64,000 bases of DNA from Gammaproteobacteria bacterium (GTDB lineage: Bacteria; Pseudomonadota; Gammaproteobacteria; Burkholderiales; Rhodocyclaceae). How positions within the stretch are numbered: the first letter of the stretch is position 1; each line of letters opens with the position of its first letter. The position numbers and the translations under genes were made by a program. Below, in pieces: positions 55,692 through 64,000 of this stretch. The DNA is taken from assembly GCA_029289235.1 (NCBI GenBank), contig JARFTZ010000011.1:58194-122193 (forward strand). The letters run 5' to 3'. The notes below the pieces were generated by a model. The model was not told where the DNA came from. It did not search any database and saw only the letters and a program-made list of their open reading frames with translations.

Positions 55692-57896
55692 ATGGTTCCA
55701 GCGAATACTGACGAGATGATGTCCTTCCTCAACGAGGGCGATGAAGTCGCCACGGCCGGGAAACCCGCCTGGCGCGTGCTCATCGTCGACGACGAGCCGG
55801 ACGTCCACCAGGCCACCGAACTCGCCCTGAGCGGGGTGCTGATCGAGGGCCGGACCGTCAACTTCGTCCATGCTTACTCGGCGCAGGAGGCACGCACCCG
55901 TCTGGCCGAACACGATGATCTCGCGGTGATGCTGCTCGATGTGGTAATGGAAACACCGGATGCCGGTCTGCAACTCGTCCGTTACGTTCGGGAAGAGCTC
56001 GGCAACCATGCGCTGCGCGTCATCCTGCGTACCGGCCAGCCGGGCTATGCCCCGGAGATCGACACCATCCGCAACTACGACATCAACGACTACAAGACGA
56101 AATCGGAACTCACTCGCGTCCGCCTGTTCACCAGCCTGACCGTCGCCGTCCGCTCCTACTGGCAGATCCACCAGCTCGAGGCCAACCGCCGCGGACTGGA
56201 GATGATCGTCGCGGCCAGCACCGACCTGAGCCGTCCGAAGGGCTTGCGCCGCTTCGCCGAAGGCATCGTCACGCAGTTGTGCGCGCTGCTCTCGGTTCCC
56301 GATGAAGGTGTCGTCTGCGCAGCGGCCAGCCCGGACGAGACACAGAACGAGGCGCACCCGTACATTCTCGCCGCCGCCGGCCGCTATTCGGAATGGATCG
56401 GGCTGTCGCTCAAGAGCATCCCCGATCCCCGGGTACGCATCGAACTGGAAAAATCGCTGAGCGACCGCTGCCACCACTTCGGGCAAACCACCCGGCTGTA
56501 CTTCAGTGCTCCCGGCGGCATCTCGATCGCGGCCTTTGTCGACGTCGACCACCAGCTGAGCGCGATCGATCTGGAACTGCTCGAACTGTTCTGCAGCAAC
56601 ATCGCCGTCGCCTTCGACAACATCGTTCTGCTCCGGCGGATTTCCGACCTCGCCTACGAGGATTCGCTGCTGAGGCTGCCGAACCGCAACAGCTTCGTCG
56701 CCCGCGTCGACCTGCGTTCGGCGGAATCGGACACGCTGGCGCTGATTGACATCGACGGTTTCGCCGACATCAACAGCGTCCTCGACCAGGAATTCGGCGA
56801 CGCGGTGCTCAAGGCGGTCGCCCAACGCCTGCGACAGAGCTTCTCGCCGGCCGTCGACGTGGCCCGGATCGGCAGCGACGTCTTCGGCGTTCTCGGTCCG
56901 CACGGCGAGGTCAACGCCACCGGCATCGAATCAGTCTTCTCGACGCCGTACGAGGTTGCCGGCGAAAAGCTGCGCCTCTCCGCAACCACCGGCCTGCTAC
57001 GCTTGGGCGACGGCCCGGAGAAAGCCGTCGAGCTGTTGAAGAACGCCAGCGTTGCCCTGAAACAGGCGAAATCGTTCAACCGCGGCAAGGCCCTCTATTT
57101 CGAAGCGGCGCACGCCGCCTCGGCCCGCGCGCGCATGCAACTGCTCAACCGGCTGCGCCTCGCCTTCTCGGCGGAACGTCTGTTCCTTGTCTACCAGCCG
57201 CTCGTCGAGCTCGCCAGCGGGCGCGTGGTCGGTGCCGAAGCCCTGCTGCGCTGGCGTACCGAGCAGGGCGACTTCATTCCGCCGGACACTTTCATCCCGC
57301 TGGCCGAACAGTCCGGGCTGATGGTGCCGATCGGCGACTGGGTTGCCCGCAGCGCACTGCAGTTTCAACGTCAACTCGCCGATTGCGGACACGCCGGCCT
57401 GCGCATGGCGGTCAATGTCTCGCACATACAGCTCCGCGAACCGGACTTCGTCGACAAGCTGGCCGCGGCTATCCACGAGTTCGGCACGCCGCCGGGGATG
57501 CTCGAGATCGAGCTGACTGAATCGGTGGCCATCGACAATATCGAACTGATCGAGCAGAAGCTCGCCGCCGTGCGCAGCGCCGGCATCGCCATCTCGATCG
57601 ACGATTTTGGCACCGGCTACTCGTCGCTGAACATCGTCCGCCAGCTGAACGTCGACCGACTGAAGATCGACCGCACGTTCATCAGCGGCAAGGAGAGCTG
57701 CGAGGGCGATTTCAGCATCGCCGGCATCGTCCTGCAACTGGCCGCACAGCTCGGCCTGAAGACGATTGCCGAAGGCATCGAGACTGAAGAGCAGCGGCAA
57801 CGCGTGCTGGCGCTGGGATGCACCGACGGGCAGGGCTATCTCTTCGCCAAGCCGCTGGCGTGCGACGAGTTCATCGCCTACCTGCAGAACGACTAA
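55692..57896 (+). CDS. Response regulator with DUF3369, degenerate GGDEF and EAL domains
   Basis: This 734-residue protein has the architecture REC (about 25-150, with [15 protein letters not shown] and [10 protein letters not shown]), DUF3369 (about 170-310), GGDEF-like (about 320-470) and EAL (about 480-730). The GGDEF site reads [10 protein letters not shown], so it is not an active cyclase. The EAL site is intact: [37 protein letters not shown] and [10 protein letters not shown]. It should be a phosphorylation-controlled cyclic-di-GMP phosphodiesterase. ATG 55692 has GGAG about 8 nt upstream. The 3' end overlaps the convergent ATPase gene by 4 nt. Confidence 0.93.
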   Translation: MVPANTDEMMSFLNEGDEVATAGKPAWRVLIVDDEPDVHQATELALSGVLIEGRTVNFVHAYSAQEARTRLAEHDDLAVMLLDVVMETPDAGLQLVRYVREELGNHALRVILRTGQPGYAPEIDTIRNYDINDYKTKSELTRVRLFTSLTVAVRSYWQIHQLEANRRGLEMIVAASTDLSRPKGLRRFAEGIVTQLCALLSVPDEGVVCAAASPDETQNEAHPYILAAAGRYSEWIGLSLKSIPDPRVRIELEKSLSDRCHHFGQTTRLYFSAPGGISIAAFVDVDHQLSAIDLELLELFCSNIAVAFDNIVLLRRISDLAYEDSLLRLPNRNSFVARVDLRSAESDTLALIDIDGFADINSVLDQEFGDAVLKAVAQRLRQSFSPAVDVARIGSDVFGVLGPHGEVNATGIESVFSTPYEVAGEKLRLSATTGLLRLGDGPEKAVELLKNASVALKQAKSFNRGKALYFEAAHAASARARMQLLNRLRLAFSAERLFLVYQPLVELASGRVVGAEALLRWRTEQGDFIPPDTFIPLAEQSGLMVPIGDWVARSALQFQRQLADCGHAGLRMAVNVSHIQLREPDFVDKLAAAIHEFGTPPGMLEIELTESVAIDNIELIEQKLAAVRSAGIAISIDDFGTGYSSLNIVRQLNVDRLKIDRTFISGKESCEGDFSIAGIVLQLAAQLGLKTIAEGIETEEQRQRVLALGCTDGQGYLFAKPLACDEFIAYLQND

Positions 57897-59440
57897 CGCC
57901 GGCGCGCGCCACCGAGGATCGAGCCGAGCACGCCACGGATGATTTCGCGGCCGACCTGCGAGCCGATCGCCCGCGCCGCTGACTTGGCCAGCGCCTCCGC
58001 CACGCCTTCGCGGCGCCCGCCGCGTGGTCCGACGGTCCCGCCGAGCAGGTCGCCGAGTCCGCCCAGCCCGCCGAACAACCCGCCGCCGGACGATGGCGCC
58101 GATTCCTGCGGAGCGGGCGCAGTGCGCCGGGACACCGGAACGTTCTCCGCCGTCCGCTCCGGTTCGGCAACCGCCTGCCGCAGCTTCTCGTAGGCCGACT
58201 CGCGGTCGAGCACCTTTTCGTAAACGCCATAGACCAGCGACGACTGGATCACCGCCTGCCGCTCGCCGGCATCGAGCGGCCCGATGCGCGAGGCCGGCGG
58301 CAGGACAAAGGCGCGCTCGACGACGGTCGGACGCCCCTTCTCGTCAAGGAAGGAGACCAGCGCCTCGCCGACGCCGAGTTCGGTGATCGCCGCCGCGGCA
58401 TCGAACGCCGGATTCGGGCGCAGGGTTTCGGCGGCCGTCGCCACGGCCTTCTGATCGCGCGGGGTGAAGGCGCGCAGCGCGTGCTGCACCCGGTTGCCGA
58501 GCTGGCCGAGCACCTTGTCCGGAATGTCGAGCGGATTCTGGGTGACGAAATAGACGCCGACGCCCTTCGAGCGGATCAGGCGCACGACCTGCTCGATCTT
58601 CTCCAGCAACGGCGCCGGCGCCTCGCTGAACAGCAGGTGCGCCTCGTCGAAGAAGAAGACCAGCTTCGGTTTCTCCATGTCGCCGACTTCCGGCAACTGC
58701 TCGAACAGTTCGGCGAGCAGCCAGAGCAGGAAAGTCGAGTAGAGACGCGGCGAGGCCATCAGCTTGTCGGCGGCGAGGATGTTGATGACCCCCTTGCCGC
58801 CATCGGTCTGGAGCAGGTCGTTGATGTCGAGCATCGGCTCGCCGAAGAAATCGTCGCCGCCTTCCTGTTCGAGCGCCAGCAGGCCGCGCTGGATCGCCCC
58901 GATCGACGCCGCCGAGACGTTGCCGTATTCGGTGGTGAAGGACCTGGCGTTCTCGCCGACGTACTGCACCATCGCGCGCAGGTCCTTGAGATCGAGCAGC
59001 AGCAGGCCGCTGTCGTCGGCGATCTTGAACACCAGCTGCAACACCCCGGACTGCGTGTCGTTGAGGTTGAGCAGGCGGGCGAGCAACAACGGTCCCATGT
59101 CGGAGATCGTCGCCCGCACCGGGTGCCCCTGTTCGCCGTTAACGTCCCAGAAGGCCGTCGGGAACCCGCCCGGCGCCCAGTCGGAAATGCCGAGCATCTG
59201 CAGGCGTTGCTGCAGTTTCGGCGAAGCGACGCCTGGCGCGGCGAGGCCGGAGAGATCGCCTTTCACATCGGCCATGAACACCGGCACGCCGATGCTGGAA
59301 AAACGTTCGGCGAGCACCTGCAGGGTAATCGTCTTGCCGGTGCCGGTGGCACCGGTGATCAGGCCGTGGCGGTTGGCCAGCGCCGGCAGCAGGCCCGGTT
59401 CGGCGTGTTGATTGCGGGCGACGATGAGCGGATCAAGCAT
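57893..59440 (-). CDS. HerA-like/DUF853 ATPase (YjgR family)
   Basis: This 515-residue cytoplasmic ATPase has the N-terminal Walker [35 protein letters not shown], Walker [14 protein letters not shown] and sensor [15 protein letters not shown]. The C-terminus is Gly-rich ([17 protein letters not shown]). YjgR/DUF853 proteins belong to the HerA-FtsK group but have no established role. Length is family-typical. It converges with the response-regulator gene and overlaps it by 4 nt at the stops. Confidence 0.9.
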   Translation of the reverse strand: MLDPLIVARNQHAEPGLLPALANRHGLITGATGTGKTITLQVLAERFSSIGVPVFMADVKGDLSGLAAPGVASPKLQQRLQMLGISDWAPGGFPTAFWDVNGEQGHPVRATISDMGPLLLARLLNLNDTQSGVLQLVFKIADDSGLLLLDLKDLRAMVQYVGENARSFTTEYGNVSAASIGAIQRGLLALEQEGGDDFFGEPMLDINDLLQTDGGKGVINILAADKLMASPRLYSTFLLWLLAELFEQLPEVGDMEKPKLVFFFDEAHLLFSEAPAPLLEKIEQVVRLIRSKGVGVYFVTQNPLDIPDKVLGQLGNRVQHALRAFTPRDQKAVATAAETLRPNPAFDAAAAITELGVGEALVSFLDEKGRPTVVERAFVLPPASRIGPLDAGERQAVIQSSLVYGVYEKVLDRESAYEKLRQAVAEPERTAENVPVSRRTAPAPQESAPSSGGGLFGGLGGLGDLLGGTVGPRGGRREGVAEALAKSAARAIGSQVGREIIRGVLGSILGGARRR

Positions 59441-59585
59441 TGCAACTCCTCAGGAAGAACCAGCGGGAAGTGATAAAATGCGCGGCTTTTATTATCAACC
59501 CTTTATCAACACTTTGCATCGCGCCCCGTTGCTTCCGATCGTCATCGCAACAGCGCGCACGCCACGAATCCAGACGAGGTAAGAC

Positions 59586-60311
59586 ATGGCCGGACACAGC
59601 AAATGGGCCAACATCCAGCACCGCAAGGGTCGCCAGGATGAAAAGCGCGGCGCCGCCTTCTCCAAGGTCGCCAAGGAAATCACCGTTGCCGCCAAGATGG
59701 GCGGCGGGGATCCGTCGTTCAACCCGCGCCTGCGCATGGCTGTCGACAAGGCCAAGGCCGTGAACATGCCCAAGGACAAGATCGACAACGCGATCAAGAA
59801 GGGCACCGGCGAACTGGAAGGCGTCGATTACATCGAGGTGCGCTACGAAGGCTACGGCATCGGCGGCGCGGCGATCATGGTCGACTGCCTCACCGACAAC
59901 AAGACGCGCACCGTCGCCGAAGTCCGCCACGCCTTCGCCAAGCATGGCGGCAACATGGGTACCGACGGCTGCGTGGCCTTTCAGTTCAAGCACTGCGGCC
60001 AGCTGATCTTCGCCCCCGGCACCGATGAAGGCAAGCTGATGGATGCCGCCATCGAGGCCGGCGCCGAAGATGTGATCACCAACGACGACGGCTCGATCGA
60101 GGTCATCACTCCGCCCGCCGACTACATGACGGTCAAGGAAGCCCTCGAAGCCGCCGGATTCACCGCCGAATTCGGGCAGGTCACGATGAAGGCCGAGAAC
60201 GAAACCGAAGTCACCGGCGACGACGCGGTGAAGATGCAGAAGCTGCTCGACGCGCTGGAGAACCTGGACGACGTGCAGGAGGTTTATAGCAGCGTGGTGA
60301 TCGAAGAATAA
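59586..60311 (+). CDS. yebC: YebC/PmpR-family protein
   Basis: This 241-residue protein is present in almost all bacteria; it acts as a transcriptional regulator or translation-related factor depending on the member. The start [20 protein letters not shown] is diagnostic, with [31 protein letters not shown] and [15 protein letters not shown] strong terminator follows (60335-60360). In many genomes yebC is next to ruvC; that is not the case here on the downstream side, where a FecR-domain gene follows. Confidence 0.97.
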   Translation: MAGHSKWANIQHRKGRQDEKRGAAFSKVAKEITVAAKMGGGDPSFNPRLRMAVDKAKAVNMPKDKIDNAIKKGTGELEGVDYIEVRYEGYGIGGAAIMVDCLTDNKTRTVAEVRHAFAKHGGNMGTDGCVAFQFKHCGQLIFAPGTDEGKLMDAAIEAGAEDVITNDDGSIEVITPPADYMTVKEALEAAGFTAEFGQVTMKAENETEVTGDDAVKMQKLLDALENLDDVQEVYSSVVIEE

Positions 60312-60334
60312 ACGGCGTTCCGCAGCCATACGCG

Positions 60335-60360
60335 AAACGGCGCTGCGGCGCCGTTTTCTT
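60335..60360 (+). terminator. Rho-independent terminator after yebC
   Basis: AAACGGCGC (60335-60343) pairs with GCGCCGTTT (60348-60356) around TGCG, followed by a T-rich tract (TTTTCTTTTC). Confidence 0.85.
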
Positions 60361-60456
60361 TTCCTGTGCTTCCGAGGTGCAACAAAGTGTTTCCCCGGTA
60401 GGCCGATTCCTTCCTGCACCGTTGTTCGACTCAGGCTCTCTGAACAGGATGCACAC

Positions 60457-61989
60457 ATGCTCGACCTTTCCGCCCTTCTCCGCCGCGGCCGCGCGCTCCT
60501 GCTGGCCGCCATGGCCGCGCTGGTCGCCCTGCCGGCCTTCGCCCAGAACGACCCGCCCGGCCGCATCGGTCGCATCGCGTCGATCTCCGGCGACGTTTAT
60601 CTGAGCAACCCGCAGACCGGCGAACTCGGCGCCGCGCCGCTCAACCAGCCGCTGACCAGTGGCGACATCGTGTACACCGCCCCAGGCGCCCGCGCCGAGA
60701 TCCAGATCGGCGCGATGACGCTCCGGCTCGATTCCGGCAGCCGGATCGTGCTCGACCGCATTGACGACGAAAGCGTCCATGTTCGCCTCGACGACGGCCG
60801 GCTGATCGCCAAACTGCCGACCGACGATACCCGCCGTGATTTCCTGCTCGACACGCCGCACGCCCGCTTCCGGGCGCGCGACACAGGCATCTACCGCGTC
60901 GACCAGGACCCCCGAGGCACCGTCGCCACCGCGTACTTTGGCACGCTGCGCGCCGACGGCCGGGATGCGGCGATCGACATCGGGGCCGGCGAAGCCGCCC
61001 GCCTGTGGACCGACGACGCCGGACGCTTCGCCTATCGGATGACGCAAGGCAGCAGCGACGAATTCACGCACTGGAGCGCCGCCCGCGACCAGCAGCAGCG
61101 CGCTTCGGCCACCGCCCGCTACGTTTCGCCGGAGATGACCGGGGCGCAGGATCTCGACGCCTGGGGCGACTGGTCCGAAACGCCCGACTACGGCGCCGTG
61201 TGGTTCCCCCGCGCCGTCGCTGCCGACTGGGCGCCGTACCGCGACGGCAGTTGGGCCTGGGTCGCGCCCTGGGGCTGGACCTGGGTCGGCAGCGAGCCGT
61301 GGGGCTTCGCCCCCTTCCACTACGGGCGCTGGGTGCGCATCCGCGGCGCCTGGGCCTGGGCGCCAGGGAACCGTGTCGCCCGTCCGGTATTCGCGCCGGC
61401 GCTGGTCGCATGGATAGGAACGTCAAGCGGAAGTTTCTCCGTGAGCATCGGCACGCCGCCGGTCCGCTGGTTCCCGCTGGCGCCACGCGAGGTCTACGTG
61501 CCGTACTACCGGAGCAGCCGCACCCATGTCCGCCACGTCAATGAGCCGCACGTGCGCGACATCCGCAACCTCGACGACATCGTCGTTCGCCCGCACGAGG
61601 TCGTACGCCGGACCCGTTTCATCCATCGCGACGAACCCCGGGCAGTCAGCGTCGCGCCGGTGCGCGGGTTTCGCGAAGATCGCCCGGAACCGCGCATGCG
61701 CGACGCCCGCCGGGAAGATGACCGCCCACGGCAGATCGAACATCGTCAACGTTCGCCGGCGGTAAAGGAACCTCCGCGGCCACGCACGGAAGAACGCCGC
61801 CCTTCCCGTGAAGCACGGCGCGAAGCCCCAACCCTGATGCGGGCGGAATCACGCGAAGCAAAGGAGCCCCGCACGCAGGTCCGCCGCGAGGAACGCCGTC
61901 CGGAACGGCACGAGCAACGTGAACGGCGGGAACAACGCGACGACCGGCACGAACGGAAACAACGGTCGGAGGACGAGCGCCGTCGCTGA
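60457..61989 (+). CDS. FecR-domain secreted protein with DUF6600-like Trp-rich region and Arg/Glu-rich tail
   Basis: This 510-residue protein has a signal peptide ending about PAFAQ (residue 29) and a FecR-like domain (about 35-180, GRIGRIASISGDVYLSN, DGRLIAKLP). A Trp/Gly/Tyr-rich region follows (about 240-340, GSWAWVAPWGWTWVGSEPWG) that fits DUF6600. The last 110 residues are almost only Arg, Glu, Pro, Asp and His (RREERRPERHEQRERREQR), probably disordered. Predicted to be periplasmic or surface-associated. No sigma factor is encoded nearby, so the FecR-type signalling role is unlikely. Function unknown. Confidence 0.82.
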   Translation: MLDLSALLRRGRALLLAAMAALVALPAFAQNDPPGRIGRIASISGDVYLSNPQTGELGAAPLNQPLTSGDIVYTAPGARAEIQIGAMTLRLDSGSRIVLDRIDDESVHVRLDDGRLIAKLPTDDTRRDFLLDTPHARFRARDTGIYRVDQDPRGTVATAYFGTLRADGRDAAIDIGAGEAARLWTDDAGRFAYRMTQGSSDEFTHWSAARDQQQRASATARYVSPEMTGAQDLDAWGDWSETPDYGAVWFPRAVAADWAPYRDGSWAWVAPWGWTWVGSEPWGFAPFHYGRWVRIRGAWAWAPGNRVARPVFAPALVAWIGTSSGSFSVSIGTPPVRWFPLAPREVYVPYYRSSRTHVRHVNEPHVRDIRNLDDIVVRPHEVVRRTRFIHRDEPRAVSVAPVRGFREDRPEPRMRDARREDDRPRQIEHRQRSPAVKEPPRPRTEERRPSREARREAPTLMRAESREAKEPRTQVRREERRPERHEQRERREQRDDRHERKQRSEDERRR

Positions 61990-61997
61990 ACGGGACG

Positions 61998-62318
61998 TCA
62001 GAGCAGCCAGCGCATCGCACCGAACACTGCGAAGCTGACCAGCACGGCGGTAAGGATGTTGCGGGTTTTCCAGGCCACCAGCCCCGCGACTAGCGTTCCG
62101 ACAAGGTAAGGATTGCCCGGCGAGACATCGAATTGCCCGCCGGGCATGAGTGCTTCCGGCACCACGATCGCGGTCAGTACCGCCACCGGCACATGGCCGA
62201 GGGCCTGCACCACCGCCGGCGGAAAACGCAGCTTCTGCCCGAAAACGATGAAGCTGGCGCGCACGACGTAGGTCGCCACGAACATGCCGAGGATGGCCGC
62301 CCACAGGAAATCGTTCAT
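61998..62318 (-). CDS. azlD: AzlD-family branched-chain amino acid exporter small subunit
   Basis: This 106-residue small membrane protein with four hydrophobic segments starts MNDFLWAAILGMFVATYVVR and has LTAIVVPEALMPGGQ, typical for AzlD. Start ATG 62318 overlaps the azlC stop (ATGA). AzlC and AzlD form a branched-chain amino-acid exporter. Confidence 0.88.
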   Translation of the reverse strand: MNDFLWAAILGMFVATYVVRASFIVFGQKLRFPPAVVQALGHVPVAVLTAIVVPEALMPGGQFDVSPGNPYLVGTLVAGLVAWKTRNILTAVLVSFAVFGAMRWLL

Positions 62319-63028
62319 GCCGCTTCCTCCGCGGCGAGACGGCGGCGCCAGCCGTCGAGCAGCACGCCGACGACCACGCCGGCCAGCGCGGCGAGCATCA
62401 GCCCGAGCTTGTAAGGCAGCCCCTGCGCCAGCAGAGCGACGGCGCCGGCCGTCGCTGCCACGGCCACCGGGGTCAGCGCCTTCAGTTGCGGCGCGATGAT
62501 CGCGGCGAAGGTGGCAACCATCGCGAAATCGAGGCCCAGCGTCGCCACGCCCGGGATGAGGTTGCCGAGGTACGCTCCCACCGCCGTCCACGCCACCCAG
62601 TTGAGGTAGAACGACACGGCCGAGCCGAGGTAGTACGGCAAGGAATCCGCCGCGCCGGCGGTCTGCATGCGCCGCTCGAAAACGGCAAAGCACTCGTCGG
62701 TCAGCCAGAATGCGCCGAGCACCCGCCACGGCAGCGGCCAGGACTTGGTGACCGGCTGCACCGTGGCGCTGTACAGGGCATGGCGGAGGTTTACCACGAA
62801 GGTGGTCAGCCAGATTACCGGCAGCGCCGCGCCGCCGCCGATCAGGGAGATCGAGATGAACTGTGCCGAACCGGCGAAGACGATCGTCGATAACGCCAGC
62901 GCGGCCTCGGGCGGCAAACCGGCGGAGACGACCAGCGCGCCGAAGATGATGGCGAACGGCGTCGTCCCGACGGTCAACGGAATGGTGTCGCGCAAACCGG
63001 CGAACGCGGCGGTTGTTGAATTCGACAT
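62315..63028 (-). CDS. azlC: AzlC-family branched-chain amino acid exporter
   Basis: This 237-residue membrane protein has LRDTIPLTVGTTPFAIIFGA, STIVFAGSAQFISISLIGGG and RHALYSATVQP, all conserved in AzlC. It would export branched-chain amino acids with AzlD. ATG 63028 was chosen for MSNSTTAAFAGLRDTIP; the open frame continues to 63193 with no conservation. Divergent from the ClpP-like gene with 97 bp between starts. Confidence 0.9.
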   Translation of the reverse strand: MSNSTTAAFAGLRDTIPLTVGTTPFAIIFGALVVSAGLPPEAALALSTIVFAGSAQFISISLIGGGAALPVIWLTTFVVNLRHALYSATVQPVTKSWPLPWRVLGAFWLTDECFAVFERRMQTAGAADSLPYYLGSAVSFYLNWVAWTAVGAYLGNLIPGVATLGLDFAMVATFAAIIAPQLKALTPVAVAATAGAVALLAQGLPYKLGLMLAALAGVVVGVLLDGWRRRLAAEEAA

Positions 63029-63125
63029 TCGGGCGAAGATATCAGAAATCACCACTCCCGCCACGGCGGCTGGCAACCCGGCGCAGCGCGGCCCATAATG
63101 AAGCAAGCCATCCCGGGAGACGATC

Positions 63126-63770
63126 ATGAAACGCCAGGGTGTCAGCAGCCACGACCTCGAACAGGAGCCGGACGTCGAGATGATTCCGTTCAAGGGCCTG
63201 ATCCGCTACGAGCGCCAGTCGCCGATCCGGGAAGTGTCGTACTACCTGTGCGGCGACATCCTCGAGCCGCAGTACTACACGGAACTGTTCTACACGCTGC
63301 GCACGGCCAGCGACACCGACCTGATCTACCTGCACCTCAATTCGTCGGGCGGCGACTTCAACACCGGGCTGCAGATCATCAACAACATCCTCGCCTCCGA
63401 AGCGCGGGTCGCGACCATCCTCGAAGCGCGTGCATTTTCGATGGCGGCGCTGATTTTCCTCTGTGGCGACAAGCTGATCGTGCATGACAACTGCCAGCTG
63501 ATGTTCCACATCTATTCCGGGAGCTTCGCCGGCAAGGGCAACGAGCAGCAGGCCGAGATCATCGCCGTCAGCAACTGGTTCCAGAAGGTCATGGAACGCA
63601 TCTGCATCCCCTTCCTGACCGAGAGCGAGATCAGCAGAATTCTCAAGGGCAGCGACGTGTGGATGGATTCCGACGAGATTCGCCGCCGCCTGACCCGCAT
63701 GCAGCGGGCGAAGTCGGCGCCGAAGCGCCGCGCGGAAAAAACACCGCCCGATGCGGCGAACGGCGTCTAA
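63126..63770 (+). CDS. ClpP-like serine protease-family protein
   Basis: This 214-residue protein has the ClpP/crotonase fold. [20 protein letters not shown] is the ClpP-type strand-turn-helix. The Ser candidate lies in [15 protein letters not shown] (ClpP has AASMGA) and the His candidate is in [20 protein letters not shown], near the usual place. The third catalytic residue is not clear. It differs from housekeeping ClpP and has a basic C-terminal tail ([20 protein letters not shown]). No ClpX/ClpA gene is near. An activity and partner cannot be given. Confidence 0.8.
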   Translation: MKRQGVSSHDLEQEPDVEMIPFKGLIRYERQSPIREVSYYLCGDILEPQYYTELFYTLRTASDTDLIYLHLNSSGGDFNTGLQIINNILASEARVATILEARAFSMAALIFLCGDKLIVHDNCQLMFHIYSGSFAGKGNEQQAEIIAVSNWFQKVMERICIPFLTESEISRILKGSDVWMDSDEIRRRLTRMQRAKSAPKRRAEKTPPDAANGV

Positions 63771-64000
63771 ACGACTGTTTCCTTCGTGACGAGGTGCGGC
63801 TGGAGCTTGTCCCAATCGAATGACACGCCGATGCCCGGCTCGTCCGGAGCCACTGCACGGCAGTTCTCGACGACCAGCGGCCGGGCGGTATAGGCGTCGA
63901 TCGGAAAGCTGTGAACTTCAAGCCAACCGGCGTTCGGTTGTGCCGAGAGCAGGCTGACGTGAAGCTCCTGCATGCCGTGCGTGCAAACCGGGAGGCCATA
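63767..64000 (-). CDS. Mandelate racemase/muconate lactonizing enzyme-family protein, C-terminal part
   Basis: The last 77 codons of an enolase-superfamily gene whose start lies beyond the window. The C-terminal signature [33 protein letters not shown] and [18 protein letters not shown] matches the sugar-acid dehydratase-type MR/MLE members. In this family the residues before the C-terminal strand complete the barrel that holds the metal-bound substrate. The substrate cannot be judged from this part. Its stop overlaps the ClpP-like stop region by 4 nt (convergent). Confidence 0.82.
   Translation of the reverse strand, partial: YGLPVCTHGMQELHVSLLSAQPNAGWLEVHSFPIDAYTARPLVVENCRAVAPDEPGIGVSFDWDKLQPHLVTKETVV

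Overview
The window looks like a chromosomal segment of a betaproteobacterium, most plausibly a member of the Rhodocyclales. The evidence is high GC with strongly GC-ending codons, a SAH riboswitch in front of ahcY-metF, a urease cluster linked to a urea ABC transporter, several cyclic-di-GMP proteins, and an LPS-core operon of WaaP/InaA-type kinases. This assignment is an inference from gene content only. No rRNA, tRNA, CRISPR array, integrase or transposase was recognised.

Region 1 (1-13450) is a sugar-alcohol catabolic locus. On the minus strand lie two zinc alcohol dehydrogenases, a complete ribose-type ABC transporter (binding protein, permease, double ATPase) with a DUF2291 partner, and the beginning of a second sugar ABC ATPase cut by the window edge. 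Divergent on the plus strand are a fused DhaK-DhaL kinase, a DeoR-family regulator and an FGGY kinase. The gene set resembles known tetritol (threitol/erythritol) loci, but the substrate is not proven. Two minus-strand promoters share a long conserved module with an upstream inverted repeat. Region 2 (13477-17000) holds a class A penicillin-binding protein, a small Arg-rich protein and a fumarylacetoacetase-family enzyme.

Region 3 (17171-30850) is a nitrogen-scavenging block: urtBCDE without urtA, then queF, then ureD-A-J-B-C-E-F-G. It is interrupted by two structured repeats (a 440-bp inverted repeat between urtD and urtE, and a REP-like pair between ureC and ureE) and by a small integron-cassette-like insertion (about 22.1-23.5 kb) with an attC-like site. 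Region 4 (31037-37000) has glpM, then a tightly overlapping minus-strand LPS operon: a late acyltransferase, WaaG, WaaP and three further kinase-fold proteins carrying four more kinase-like domains.

Region 5 (37195-42341) is the methyl cycle: metK behind a leader with an intrinsic terminator, an HD-GYP protein, and ahcY-metF behind a SAH riboswitch. Region 6 (42404-47480) is a patchwork of small hypothetical genes, msrA and gdhA. Region 7 (47777-57896) contains a KaiC-like/PEP-synthase-like fusion, a DMT exporter, and a signalling run: bacteriohemerythrin, HD-GYP, periplasmic binding protein, histidine kinase, and a response regulator with degenerate GGDEF and intact EAL. Region 8 (57893-64000) carries a HerA-like ATPase, yebC, a FecR-domain protein, azlCD, a ClpP-like protease and the 3' end of an enolase-superfamily gene.
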